Shown here: one piece after another, positions 1 through 7,343 of the stretch | Layout: each line of letters begins with the position of its first letter | Position numbering within the stretch: the stretch's first letter is position 1 | From: Chlamydiota bacterium | Lineage (GTDB): Bacteria; Chlamydiota; Chlamydiia; Chlamydiales; Parachlamydiaceae | Length of the DNA: 64,000 nucleotides | Reading direction: 5' to 3' | Assembly: GCA_013287905.1 (NCBI GenBank) | Contig: JABDCW010000004.1 | Coordinates: forward strand, 1 to 64,000 | Notes under the pieces: generated by a model | Seen by the model: the letters and a program-made list of their open reading frames with translations, nothing else | Databases searched by the model: none | What the model was told of the DNA's origin: nothing | Made by a program: the position numbers and the translations under genes

Positions 1-1
1 T

Positions 2-511
2 ATAGTAAAAAGAAGCTTAGATGAATTGCCTTCAGAATGGAAATTTTTAATGCTTGGGGCCGTATATGGATCTGCCCCCGGGTTTATTCCTAAAAAAAAT
101 CATGTAATGCGTGTATATAATGCCACTGCTGCACATGCCTATATTGTAAATAGACATTCTTGCCAATTATTAATAGAGCGTATTGAAGCTCTTCTTGAGG
201 CAAAAACCATATTTCCCATTGATGAGTGGTTTACCAGATATCAATCGACAGAAGATTGGTATGCGACCAACCCTCTAATTGCTGGCCAGCGTTCTGGAGA
301 TTATAGTGATATCGAAGGAATGAACAGAGTTCATACAGACTCATGCTTTAAATTAGGAATTATCATTAATCGAAAAATTTGGCTATGGATGAAAATGCGT
401 CGAGTTTTGCCTATTGAATTAATGGTTGGAATTTTAAGTCGCATTTCAGCAGTTTGGCGATGGGCTTTAGTAGCAGGGGAGTACAAGAGGGCTGCTGCGG
501 CGCACCGTTAA
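2..511 (+). CDS. Glycosyltransferase family 25 (LPS-type) protein, 5' end outside window
   Basis: The frame is open to the first base of the window, so this is the C-terminal part of a longer protein; the apparent TTG start at 26 is only where the track begins. What remains looks like the second half of a GT25 (LOS/LPS glycosyltransferase) domain: an LxxLPSEWKFLMLG segment, then HAYIVNRHSC, the PIDEWF segment and a QRSGDYSDIEG segment, which correspond to the usual order around the acidic metal-binding and sugar-acceptor region of the family. The C-terminus is basic and partly hydrophobic (IWLWMKMRRVLP), perhaps for membrane association. The likely role is addition of a sugar to lipopolysaccharide or a surface glycan. 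It converges on the IDO gene, 13 bases away. The family call is fairly firm; the substrate is unknown. Confidence 0.65.
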   Translation: MVKRSLDELPSEWKFLMLGAVYGSAPGFIPKKNHVMRVYNATAAHAYIVNRHSCQLLIERIEALLEAKTIFPIDEWFTRYQSTEDWYATNPLIAGQRSGDYSDIEGMNRVHTDSCFKLGIIINRKIWLWMKMRRVLPIELMVGILSRISAVWRWALVAGEYKRAAAAHR

Positions 512-524
512 AGATACAGAATAA

Positions 525-1646
525 TCATAACAGGAACGTTTCCGTTTCCTCTTTATGTTTTTTTAGATAGTTCATGAATGGCGTTCCACCGGTTCCAACA
601 GCAGTTGGGTTATTCGCGCTGTCTTCATGCTGTTTTTGGATGTAGGCTGCAGCATAACCCAAGTGAGTTTGCCTAAAGCGGTTGACAAGAGAAACACATT
701 CGTTGTAGATCTTGTGGAATTTCGGATTGGCTTGTACAAAGGGCCTGACCTGGCTTTCATTTTCTACATAGATAACAAAGTCGCGATGTTTTGGCGGCAT
801 ATATTCCCGCATCTCTTGCAAGTAATGATAGAGTTCCCCTTGTGCATGCTTAATACCTAGCAAGCCATCAAGCGTGGGGATGATGGAACTTTGCGCACCG
901 GTTTCTCCCAAAAATTGCTTAGGTTTTTCGTTATATTCTTTTACCCCCTTGTATATAAGTCCTTTTGGGAAAAGGGGATGGTTTTTCCAGCCGTGAATAT
1001 ATGGCCGCACCCTATGGTAATATATATAAGGATCGCAACGCTCCGGCATACGGTCTAAAGTATTGCATATATCTTCGAGAGATGATCTTACCTTTTGCAG
1101 TGACTCCATTAACGACTGATGGTCTTGAGCTTGGACAGCCTTTATTGCCTCAACACAAGCGTCAAGGGCAGGACTTGCTTTTGATTCAATAGCGACATGC
1201 ACCAGGATAAACCATTCTTCGTCGATCCCGCCCAGGAAGTTTTGGATAAGTGCGATATTGCCAAGATTTATTGGTCCTGTACTGTCGATTCTTTTCCAGT
1301 TCGTAAGTGCGTAGGAAGCATAAGACAGCACAGGGGGGCGGCCAAGGTGCCTGGCTACTTCAAACCATGGCTTTGCCAACACTTCCGGGATAGCACCAGG
1401 AACATCTTTTTCCCCCCATACATAAGCATGGCCAAAATAGGATAAAATCTGCATAGCTCTTTCATATTCTCGCACAGTCTGTAGTTTATCTGTTGGAAAT
1501 AAAGGGAGCTCTTCTAATTTTTTTCTAAATTGGGAGGCAACCAAAAGTTTATTCAAGTTTTTGGCGGTGGCTTCCCAGGAAGCAAAAGGAGCCGGGAGCG
1601 TTTCTAATGGATCTTGTTTAGGCAAAAAACAGACAGGTTGTTCCAT
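525..1646 (-). CDS. Indoleamine 2,3-dioxygenase family protein
   Basis: A 373-residue protein matching the haem-dependent indoleamine 2,3-dioxygenase family over its whole length. Landmarks, numbered from the ATG: GRPPVLSYASYALTNW at about 102-117 (distal haem pocket), FLGETGAQSSIIPTLDG at about 245-261, MPPKHRDF at about 283-290, RFRQTHLGYAAAYI with the presumed proximal haem-ligand histidine near 328, and the glycine loop GTGGTPFMNYLKKHK near 351-365. These enzymes open the indole ring of tryptophan to N-formylkynurenine. The ATG at 1646 is preferred over the in-frame TTG at 1652 because AGGA lies 7 bases upstream of it. No kynurenine-pathway partner is seen nearby. Bacterial IDO relatives can prefer other indoles, so substrate is inferred. 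No key residue appears missing. Confidence 0.88.
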   Translation of the reverse strand: MEQPVCFLPKQDPLETLPAPFASWEATAKNLNKLLVASQFRKKLEELPLFPTDKLQTVREYERAMQILSYFGHAYVWGEKDVPGAIPEVLAKPWFEVARHLGRPPVLSYASYALTNWKRIDSTGPINLGNIALIQNFLGGIDEEWFILVHVAIESKASPALDACVEAIKAVQAQDHQSLMESLQKVRSSLEDICNTLDRMPERCDPYIYYHRVRPYIHGWKNHPLFPKGLIYKGVKEYNEKPKQFLGETGAQSSIIPTLDGLLGIKHAQGELYHYLQEMREYMPPKHRDFVIYVENESQVRPFVQANPKFHKIYNECVSLVNRFRQTHLGYAAAYIQKQHEDSANNPTAVGTGGTPFMNYLKKHKEETETFLL

Positions 1647-1760
1647 AATCAAATCCTACAAAGTCAGGCTGCACACACTCTTTTTTAAAATAAATTATAA
1701 TATTATATAAAGCAAGAATATGATAGAACCTAAAAAAGTCTGAATCAGTGGGAGTTTTTT

Positions 1761-3146
1761 ATGTTCAGGTATTCTTTTAGCCTTCGCAAGTTTATTTTGG
1801 CTTTTTGCTTTATTTTTCATGATCATATCAGAGCGGACGAAACTGTTTTGCGCATCATAGAAAAAAAAATCTCTGTCCAGGGGAAAGAAGCATCCGTCTT
1901 TACCATTACTCAACCGGATGGAACGTTTGGTCTATATTTAAACAAGGGACAACAATTTGACGTTAGGCTTGAAAATCATTTAAACGTTCCCACCTCTGTT
2001 CATTGGCACGGTTTGGTTTTACCCAATAATCAGGATGGAGTGGCGTTTATTACACAATTTCCTGTTTATCCCGGGTTGGCGTATACCTATAAATTCCCGC
2101 TTGTACAAGAAGGATCTTTTTGGATGCATTCTCATGTGAATTTACAAGAACAAAAATTGCTAAGCGCTCCACTTATTCTGTATGGGCCCGAAGATTTAAC
2201 GATTGCCGATAAAGACACTGTAGTTTTTTTGACCGATTTTACTTTTAAATCGCCCATGACCGTTTTTCAGTCTCTGAAATGCAACCTCGACAATAAAATG
2301 TCTAAAAGTAAAATGATGATGCAAGACATCGTTGAAGTGGATTATGACGCTTTTTTAGCCAACAATCATACTTTAGATGATCCTGAGATCCTACTGGTAA
2401 AACCTGGAAGCAAAGTGAGGCTGAGAGTCATTAATGGCTCGAGTGCAACCAATTTCTTATTACATCTTGGTAAATTAGAAGGAGAAGTTATTGCAGTAGA
2501 CGGAAATAGAATTCAGCCATTCAAAGGCACCGAATTTGAACTGGCTATTGCACAACGGATAGACATCCTCGTGACAATCCCCATGCAAGGCGGCTCTTTT
2601 CCTATTCTAGCACAAGGAGAAGGTACATATCTTCAAACAGGCGTCATTTTAGCCACAAAAGGTTCGAACGTTCCTTCATTAGCTCCAAAAACAGCGCAAA
2701 AGGGAGGAGCTTTAACTAATGACCAGGAATCAAAGTTGCACGCTATGGCTCCTTTATCTGAAAGGGCTGTCGACAAAAAATTGACAGTAGACTTAGGCGG
2801 AAATATGAAAGAGTACATATGGACGTTGAATGGCCAGTCCTGGCCCGAAGTGACCCCGCTCGTTGTAGAGAAGGGGCAGAGGGTGGAAATCACTTTTGTA
2901 AATACTAGTACGATGTCGCATCCTATGCATTTACATGGTCATGTTTTTCAAGTAACGGCTATTGATGGAAAACCTTTAAATGGCGCCAGGAGAGATACTG
3001 TGCTGGTAATGCCAAAATCGACCCTAAGCATTCAATTTGATGCGGATAATCCGGGGGTTTGGCCTTTGCATTGCCATGTATTGTATCATTTAGAAGCGGG
3101 GATGATGACAGTTTTGAGGTATAAAGATTATGTACAACCACTTTAA
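1761..3146 (+). CDS. Exported multicopper oxidase
   Basis: A 461-residue multicopper oxidase. An N-terminal basic and hydrophobic stretch (residues 1-25, ending IRADE) looks like a signal peptide, placing it in the periplasm. All four copper-binding motifs are present: HWHG (81-84), HSH (123-125), HPMHLHGH (387-394) and HCHVLYHLEAGM (437-448), the last including the cysteine and axial methionine of the type 1 site. The length suits a three-cupredoxin-domain laccase / CopA / CueO-type enzyme. It probably oxidises Cu(I), other metals or phenolics with reduction of oxygen. GGAG lies about 7 bases before the ATG. The 3' end overlaps the next gene by 17 bases, implying cotranscription with the Ham1-like protein. 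Substrate cannot be told from sequence. Confidence 0.9.
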   Translation: MFRYSFSLRKFILAFCFIFHDHIRADETVLRIIEKKISVQGKEASVFTITQPDGTFGLYLNKGQQFDVRLENHLNVPTSVHWHGLVLPNNQDGVAFITQFPVYPGLAYTYKFPLVQEGSFWMHSHVNLQEQKLLSAPLILYGPEDLTIADKDTVVFLTDFTFKSPMTVFQSLKCNLDNKMSKSKMMMQDIVEVDYDAFLANNHTLDDPEILLVKPGSKVRLRVINGSSATNFLLHLGKLEGEVIAVDGNRIQPFKGTEFELAIAQRIDILVTIPMQGGSFPILAQGEGTYLQTGVILATKGSNVPSLAPKTAQKGGALTNDQESKLHAMAPLSERAVDKKLTVDLGGNMKEYIWTLNGQSWPEVTPLVVEKGQRVEITFVNTSTMSHPMHLHGHVFQVTAIDGKPLNGARRDTVLVMPKSTLSIQFDADNPGVWPLHCHVLYHLEAGMMTVLRYKDYVQPL

Positions 3147-3801
3147 TTGTAAAGTTAATACTCTAACTTTTTTTAAAAAATTACGATTATTTATTTTGCT
3201 GCTAAACTTTTGTTTCTGTTATTCCTTATGTGCTGGAGAATTTGATAAAATGAAATGCTCAACATGGAAATTAAACACAAGTAATCCTGGAAAGTTTGAA
3301 GAGTTTAAACGCCTGTTTGCAAAATATGGAAGCGCTCTTGAAACATCACATATTGATTTAAAGGAAATCGACGCCGATCCTGTCAAAGTGGTTGCTCATA
3401 AGGCCAGTCACTTAGGAGACAACATTATTGTAGAAGACACCTCGCTTGATATCGAAGGAGCCTCCGTTGGTGTCAATATCCGGTGGCTGCTGGATCACCT
3501 GTCTGAGTATGCAGGGCGTAAAGCCGAATGGACAGTATTATTGGCATTTCGGCAAGATAATCAAATTTATATTTTTAAAGGGAGTGTTTCGGGAACAATC
3601 GTTCACCCAAGAGGCACTGCCGGGTTTGGATTCGACCCTGTTTTTTTACCAAATGGAGCTACTGAAACTTTGGCGGAATCTAAACCGGATGTAGTTAATG
3701 CAAGGGCAAAAGCGGTTGAGTCTTTGCTAAAAGGGGAGGTATGGACTAAGCATCCCGTCATTGAAAATTGGACAGGTCCATGGCAAAAAAACGACCACTA
3801 A
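3130..3801 (+). CDS. Ham1/RdgB-type non-canonical NTP pyrophosphatase with N-terminal signal-like segment
   Basis: The body (from about residue 41) matches the Ham1/RdgB inosine triphosphate pyrophosphatase family: TSNPGKFEEFKRLF (nucleotide-binding loop with the conserved Asn and Lys), EDTSLDIEG (Glu-Asp acidic site), then GTAGFGFDPVFLPNG. These enzymes hydrolyse dITP/XTP to the monophosphate, normally in the cytosol. Here, however, residues 14-36 form a basic-then-hydrophobic stretch ending SLCAGE that resembles a signal peptide. An internal ATG at 3250 would give a normal cytosolic enzyme and has GGAG 11 bases upstream, so the start is truly ambiguous. The longer form overlaps the multicopper oxidase by 17 bases. 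Family membership is clear; location is not. Confidence 0.75.
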   Translation: MYNHFNCKVNTLTFFKKLRLFILLLNFCFCYSLCAGEFDKMKCSTWKLNTSNPGKFEEFKRLFAKYGSALETSHIDLKEIDADPVKVVAHKASHLGDNIIVEDTSLDIEGASVGVNIRWLLDHLSEYAGRKAEWTVLLAFRQDNQIYIFKGSVSGTIVHPRGTAGFGFDPVFLPNGATETLAESKPDVVNARAKAVESLLKGEVWTKHPVIENWTGPWQKNDH

Positions 3802-3916
3802 AAATATTAAAAAAGTTTAAATAAAATCTATGAATAAATAAAAAAGTTGATAAGAAAAAGGCAAACTGATTAATGTGAGTTTGTACTACAAAATCAATAA
3901 AACATGGGAGATAGCT

Positions 3917-4756
3917 ATGTTTAATTTATTCAATAAAGGTCGACTTACGGCCCTTTTTGCATTGGTAACCTTAAGTGTAATAAGTACCTCGTTAATGGCA
4001 GGGGAGTGCTGCGAAGAGGCTTCGTCCACCAGACTTTATGTCGGTGCATTTGGTGGAGGAATCTACTCAAACACCAATAGGGCGTCCCAATATGGAACTG
4101 CGTTTTTCTCGGAAGTTGACTCAATAGGTCCTTTATCTGTGATTGCTGAAGGGAAATTAAAAAGAACTTCGACCGGTTTTGGTGGGGCACAAATTGGGTA
4201 TGAGTGGTCTAAACCCCTATGTTCCGACTGGTATTTAGCAACAGCCGGAGAGTTGGAGGTCTTCTTTTTTAAACAGAATAAGAAGGGACACCTCATTAAT
4301 CAAACAGTAATTGGGTTGCCTGAACACGACTTTGCCGACTCCTTTCATATGAATTCAAATGTAATACTTGCCAACGTAGTATTTGCAGTAAATAGTTGCC
4401 ATTTCTATGGATTTTCTCCTTATGTAGGGGGCGGTATTGGTGCTGCTCGCGTATCACTTCATAAGGCAGATTCCTTTCAAATAGAGCCAGTGGAGGCAGG
4501 AATAAACCATTTTAACTCTAACCGGAATGACTCCTCCTGGGCATTTGCAGCTCAGGCTAAGGCAGGTCTGCGATATAATTTCTGTGAAATGTTTCACGTT
4601 TTTGTTGAATACCGTTATCTATATGTCGATGCCGCGAATTACATTTTTGGGGCGACGAACTACACAACTCACGTGCCTACTTCACCCTGGAATGTGAAAG
4701 TGAAGAACGTCAACTACAACGCATTTGTCATCGGTCTTCAGTTTGACTTTCTGTAA
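3917..4756 (+). CDS. Outer-membrane beta-barrel protein
   Basis: A 279-residue protein with a clear signal peptide (NKGRLTALFALVTLSVISTSLMAGE) followed by alternating polar/aromatic stretches typical of a small beta-barrel: TRLYVGAFGGGIYS, GFGGAQIGYEW, FYGFSPYVGGGIGAARV, WAFAAQAKAGLRYNF, FHVFVEYRYLYV, ending NAFVIGLQFDFL with a C-terminal aromatic suited to BAM assembly. This fits an eight-stranded porin-like / OmpA-transmembrane-type protein. Two cysteines (ECCEE) just after the signal peptide could allow disulphide cross-linking, as in chlamydial envelopes. The ATG at 3917 is chosen because GGAG precedes it by 6 bases; a GTG at 3875 has no comparable site. Its role is unknown beyond being a surface protein. 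Confidence 0.75.
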   Translation: MFNLFNKGRLTALFALVTLSVISTSLMAGECCEEASSTRLYVGAFGGGIYSNTNRASQYGTAFFSEVDSIGPLSVIAEGKLKRTSTGFGGAQIGYEWSKPLCSDWYLATAGELEVFFFKQNKKGHLINQTVIGLPEHDFADSFHMNSNVILANVVFAVNSCHFYGFSPYVGGGIGAARVSLHKADSFQIEPVEAGINHFNSNRNDSSWAFAAQAKAGLRYNFCEMFHVFVEYRYLYVDAANYIFGATNYTTHVPTSPWNVKVKNVNYNAFVIGLQFDFL

Positions 4757-4803
4757 ACAGCTGCCCATTACCCAAGGTTTACTCTTTGGGCTGGCGTAAA
4801 ACC

Positions 4804-4848
4804 GATCAAGGACGTTTTTCCTTTTCGGGAAAATGTCTTTGATCTTTT
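4804..4848 (+). terminator. Probable rho-independent terminator after the beta-barrel gene
   Basis: An imperfect 18-base stem (GATCAAGGACGTTTTTCC pairing with GGGAAAATGTCTTTGATC, loop TTTTC) is followed by TTTT. It lies 47 bases after the stop of the barrel gene. Confidence 0.5.
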
Positions 4849-4865
4849 GAACCATCTTCGGTATA
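4845..4865. repeat. Solo end of the MITE-like element
   Basis: These 21 bases are the exact reverse complement of the left end of MITE copy 1 (5941-5961), including the ATGG variant that the other copies lack. No element body is attached. It may be a remnant of a second, lost element, or an end mobilised independently. Confidence 0.55.
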
Positions 4866-4894
4866 CATCAAAACTGATTTAGGAGGTTATCGTA

Positions 4895-5482
4895 ATGATA
4901 AAATATTTATTTCTCGCAACGGGTTTATTTTTGTTAACGAATCCGTTGCAAGCTGTAGATGCAGCGCATTGCAAAAGCCATCACAAATCCTCTGAATCAA
5001 AGCCAATCTTCTTATATGCTTCAACTCCACTTGATTATATCGGTCAGAATGTCGGCACAGCGCCAGTCCTATCCGGAACCACTGTTCAGGTTAACTTCCC
5101 GGTAATAGGGGACACATCTCAGATAATACCAGTGAGTGAAAATGAGACTGGAATATTTACGGTGCTAAGAAGAGGCCACTATCTTATTAACTGGAATATG
5201 TTGGTGCAAAACTTTGATGGGGGAGGTTTCAATACTGCTTTTGAGATTGTCATATTGCAAAATAGCAATCCTCAACCGCCTAATCCGAAATTCAATATCC
5301 CTCCTGCTTTTGGTCAAGCGCATAATCCAAATTGTGCAAGTGTTTCCGGATCGATTCTCCTTCCATTAGAAGTTGGCGATCTCGTACAGTTGAACATCAC
5401 AAGTCTCAGCTCGACCGCTCTTACAATCCCCCTTGTTGTAAAGTCTGCTGCAATCAACTTTATCCGTTTATCTGAGATATGA
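4895..5482 (+). CDS. Exported protein with C1q/TNF-like (BclA-type) jelly-roll domain
   Basis: A 195-residue protein with a signal peptide (MIKYLFLATGLFLLTNPLQAVDA) and strong Shine-Dalgarno AGGAGGT ahead of the ATG. The mature part shows the strand pattern of the C1q/TNF-like fold found at the C-terminus of bacterial BclA/collagen-like proteins: GIFTVLRRGHYLINWNMLV, then SGSILLPLEVGDLVQLNIT, ending AAINFIRLSEI. Such domains trimerise and are often surface adhesins. There is no collagen-like Gly-X-Y region here, so the domain stands alone. It follows the barrel gene, beyond a probable terminator, so is probably transcribed separately. The fold assignment rests on pattern resemblance only. Confidence 0.55.
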   Translation: MIKYLFLATGLFLLTNPLQAVDAAHCKSHHKSSESKPIFLYASTPLDYIGQNVGTAPVLSGTTVQVNFPVIGDTSQIIPVSENETGIFTVLRRGHYLINWNMLVQNFDGGGFNTAFEIVILQNSNPQPPNPKFNIPPAFGQAHNPNCASVSGSILLPLEVGDLVQLNITSLSSTALTIPLVVKSAAINFIRLSEI

Positions 5483-5507
5483 TATTCATATTTCGATGGC
5501 CAGGCCT

Positions 5508-5906
5508 TTACATTAAAACAGTAAAGAGGCCCGATTGATAGACAGTTTTTCCAGACAAAGTGATTTTTTGAGTAAAGAGAGGAAGGATTGCGATTGTAAC
5601 TTCCTGGACGTTAGTCCATTTTGCACAAAGGTCGGTTTCTTCATCGGCAAATATCACGCATTTTAAATAAATTTTATTATCCTCAAGTAAAAGACTACCG
5701 AAATGGACAGTTGTATTTTTATCTAAGCTTTTCAATAAAATAACAATATTTCCATCCTGGTCTTTTTCAGACATGCACTGTATTTTTCCACCCGCAAACG
5801 CATAAAGGATACATCCATCTTCGACAATGGGAACACTCTTGTTTAAAGAGAAACTGCAACAAAAAAACAACGTAATACAGGAAAAAATGTGAATGAGTGA
5901 ACGCAC
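5508..5906 (-). CDS. Small exported hypothetical protein
   Basis: A 132-residue protein I do not recognise. Residues 1-22 (MRSLIHIFSCITLFFCCSFS) form a signal peptide with several cysteines near its end; C16 or C17 could be a lipobox cysteine, but the context is not a clean one. The remainder is beta-rich (IVILLKSL, TVHFGSLLLED, KIYLKCVIFAD, EVTIAILPLF, KITLSGKTVY), suggesting a compact periplasmic or surface domain. It converges with the jelly-roll gene; the 25 bases between them plus the 3' ends can form a GC-rich hairpin around 5500-5525 that could terminate both. The MITE array begins 35 bases upstream of it. Confidence 0.55.
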   Translation of the reverse strand: MRSLIHIFSCITLFFCCSFSLNKSVPIVEDGCILYAFAGGKIQCMSEKDQDGNIVILLKSLDKNTTVHFGSLLLEDNKIYLKCVIFADEETDLCAKWTNVQEVTIAILPLFTQKITLSGKTVYQSGLFTVLM

Positions 5907-5940
5907 GAAAAGACTCCTGGTAAAATGTGATAAAAGAGGC

Positions 5941-6104
5941 TATACCGAAGATGGTTCAAAAATTGATTTTTGACGGCGTTGGCTTTGCATCAAAATTTTT
6001 GTCTTCACTCGTGCCTTGCCATAGGCAATGGTCACTCGTTCCAGACGAAAAATTTTGAGCAGCCTCCTTGCCAAAATCCCAATTTTTGAACCACCTTCGG
6101 TATA
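5941..6104. mobile_element. MITE-like element, copy 1
   Basis: A 164-bp non-coding element running TATACCGAA ... TTCGGTATA with imperfect inverted ends of about 34 bases and a second, inner inverted pair (CAAAATTTTTGTCT and AGACGAAAAATTTTG) around GCCATAGGCAATGG. It can fold into one long hairpin. It is more than 95% identical by eye to the copies at 6174, 10602 and 12089; this copy has ATGG rather than GTGA near its left end. Flanking TATA fits insertion at TA. Confidence 0.85.
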
Positions 6105-6142
6105 AATCATGATCACTTATACACATTTGCGTTTTTTAAATC

Positions 6143-6177
6143 TATACACAAACAACTCTTGATATTGTTTGTGTATA
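6143..6177. promoter_or_regulatory. Perfect 13-bp inverted repeat
   Basis: TATACACAAACAA and TTGTTTGTGTATA are exact reverse complements separated by 9 bases. The right arm's last four bases are the TATA that begins MITE copy 2, so the element appears to have landed at the edge of this palindrome. It could be an operator, an attachment-like site or a terminator stem; there is no T-run. Confidence 0.5.
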
Positions 6178-6337
6178 CCGAAGGTGGTTCAAAAGTTGAG
6201 ATTTTGACAAGGAGGCTGCTCAAAATTTTTCGTCTGGAGCGAGTGACCATTGCCTATGGCAAGGCACGAGTGAAGACAAAAATTTTGATGCAAAGCCGAC
6301 GCCGTCAAAAACCAATTTTTGAATCACGTTCGGTATA
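6174..6337. mobile_element. MITE-like element, copy 2 (inverted relative to the others)
   Basis: Same 164-bp family as copy 1 but in the opposite orientation, so copies 1 and 2 face each other across 69 bases. Its right end is followed immediately by TATACCGAAATG, so that TTCGGTATATACCGAA forms a perfect palindrome; this looks like the stub of a further element end. The short open frame inside the element is a by-product of the repeat. Confidence 0.85.
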
Positions 6338-6403
6338 TACCGAAATGCTTTGAAAAATTTGCGAAGAGTGGCTAATCTTGTAATTTTAGATTTGGAGACT
6401 CAA

Positions 6404-6943
6404 ATGAAACGATTTTTTTTCTCAATCTGCCTTTATGTAACGATTATTTGTTTTTTAGATGCAGAAATATTTGAAACTAAAAATTTTAAAGAGATTATCC
6501 ATCACATTCATCCAAAAACCTTAGTCGTTGTTGATATTGATGATACTCTTTTAGTTCCTGTTCAATCACTTGGCACAGACGCTTGGTTTTTATCCAGATT
6601 AGATCATCATCTTCAAATAAAAAAAGAACGCTTTTTAGCTTTAGATCGGGCATTGGCGGAATGGGAAGCTATTAGACATATTACAAACGTAAAGATTGTT
6701 GAAGAAGGCACTGATGAAATCATTAATGAAGTACAAAAAAGCAATATGATGATGGGGTTAACTTCGCAAGGATTGGCATTGACAAACCGCACTTTAGTTC
6801 AACTCAAGTCACTCTCAATTGATTTGTCTAAAACAGCGCCCTCTACACAGGATTGTTATTTCATTAATGGAGCAAATGGTGTGCTTTATCGGCAAGGTGT
6901 CTTATTTACTGCAGGTACACCAAAAGGAGAAGCCTTAAGTTGA
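6404..6943 (+). pseudogene. DUF2608-type HAD-like exported protein, C-terminally truncated
   Basis: From the ATG at 6404 (GGAG 9 bases upstream) the protein has a signal peptide (MKRFFFSICLYVTIICFLDA) and then LVVVDIDDTLL, the DxDxT phosphate-binding motif of the HAD fold as found in DUF2608 proteins of chlamydiae and legionellae. About 180 residues remain; the sequence stops soon after GVLYRQGVLFTAGTPKGEALS, where family members continue into the lysine and second acidic motif needed for catalysis. The break coincides with the start of an AbiEi-like frame at 6939, so the 3' half was lost by recombination. It is unlikely to be an active phosphatase. Confidence 0.65.
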
Positions 6944-7313
6944 CGTATTAGACCGCCCGTATCTATGTGGTTCATGGGAGGAAATATGGCTCTCTCTTGA
7001 GGGTATCGAATATTTAGATATGGATCAGGTGTTAAAATATGCTCTTCTTTTGGCCAATTCGACTACCATCGCTAAGCTGGGATTTTTCTTGGAAACGCAT
7101 CGGGAGGCCTTGATGGTTCCTGAGCAATATCTTGAAGAACTGCGTAAATCTTGCCCAACCAAACCTCATTATATGGAACGCACTCAAAATGAATCGCAAA
7201 AAATGATCGCCAAATGGAATTTGGTAGTTCCTTTAAGCTTGATCAATCGCTCATGGGAGGTTAGTTTCGAAAATTTCTCTCGTTGCGAATATTTCGAAAA
7301 AATGATAGAGTGA
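6939..7313 (+). pseudogene. C-terminal fragment of an AbiEi-like antitoxin/transcriptional regulator
   Basis: Reading from 6939 without a start codon gives VDVLDRPYLCGSWEEIWLSL, then EGIEYLDMDQVLKYALLL and AKLGFFLETHRE. This is the characteristic C-terminal part of type IV AbiEi family antitoxins. The N-terminal winged helix and centre are absent: the frame upstream of 6939 is closed by TAA at 6936. The fragment is therefore joined directly to the broken end of the DUF2608 gene. An ATG at 7020 could start a 97-residue remnant but would lack the DNA-binding domain. No AbiEii nucleotidyltransferase follows. It is read as a decayed gene. Confidence 0.65.
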
Positions 7314-7343
7314 GAATAAGAACCTAGCTAAGGAGGAGTTCTT

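Noticed and set aside
1695-1913. Minus-strand frame between IDO and the multicopper oxidase
   Set aside because: Lies across the oxidase 5' end in another frame, without domain or RBS.
6159-6353. Small open frames inside MITE copies (also 10564-10752 and 11976-12206)
   Set aside because: They arise from the repeat sequence and differ between copies; no RBS or conserved protein.
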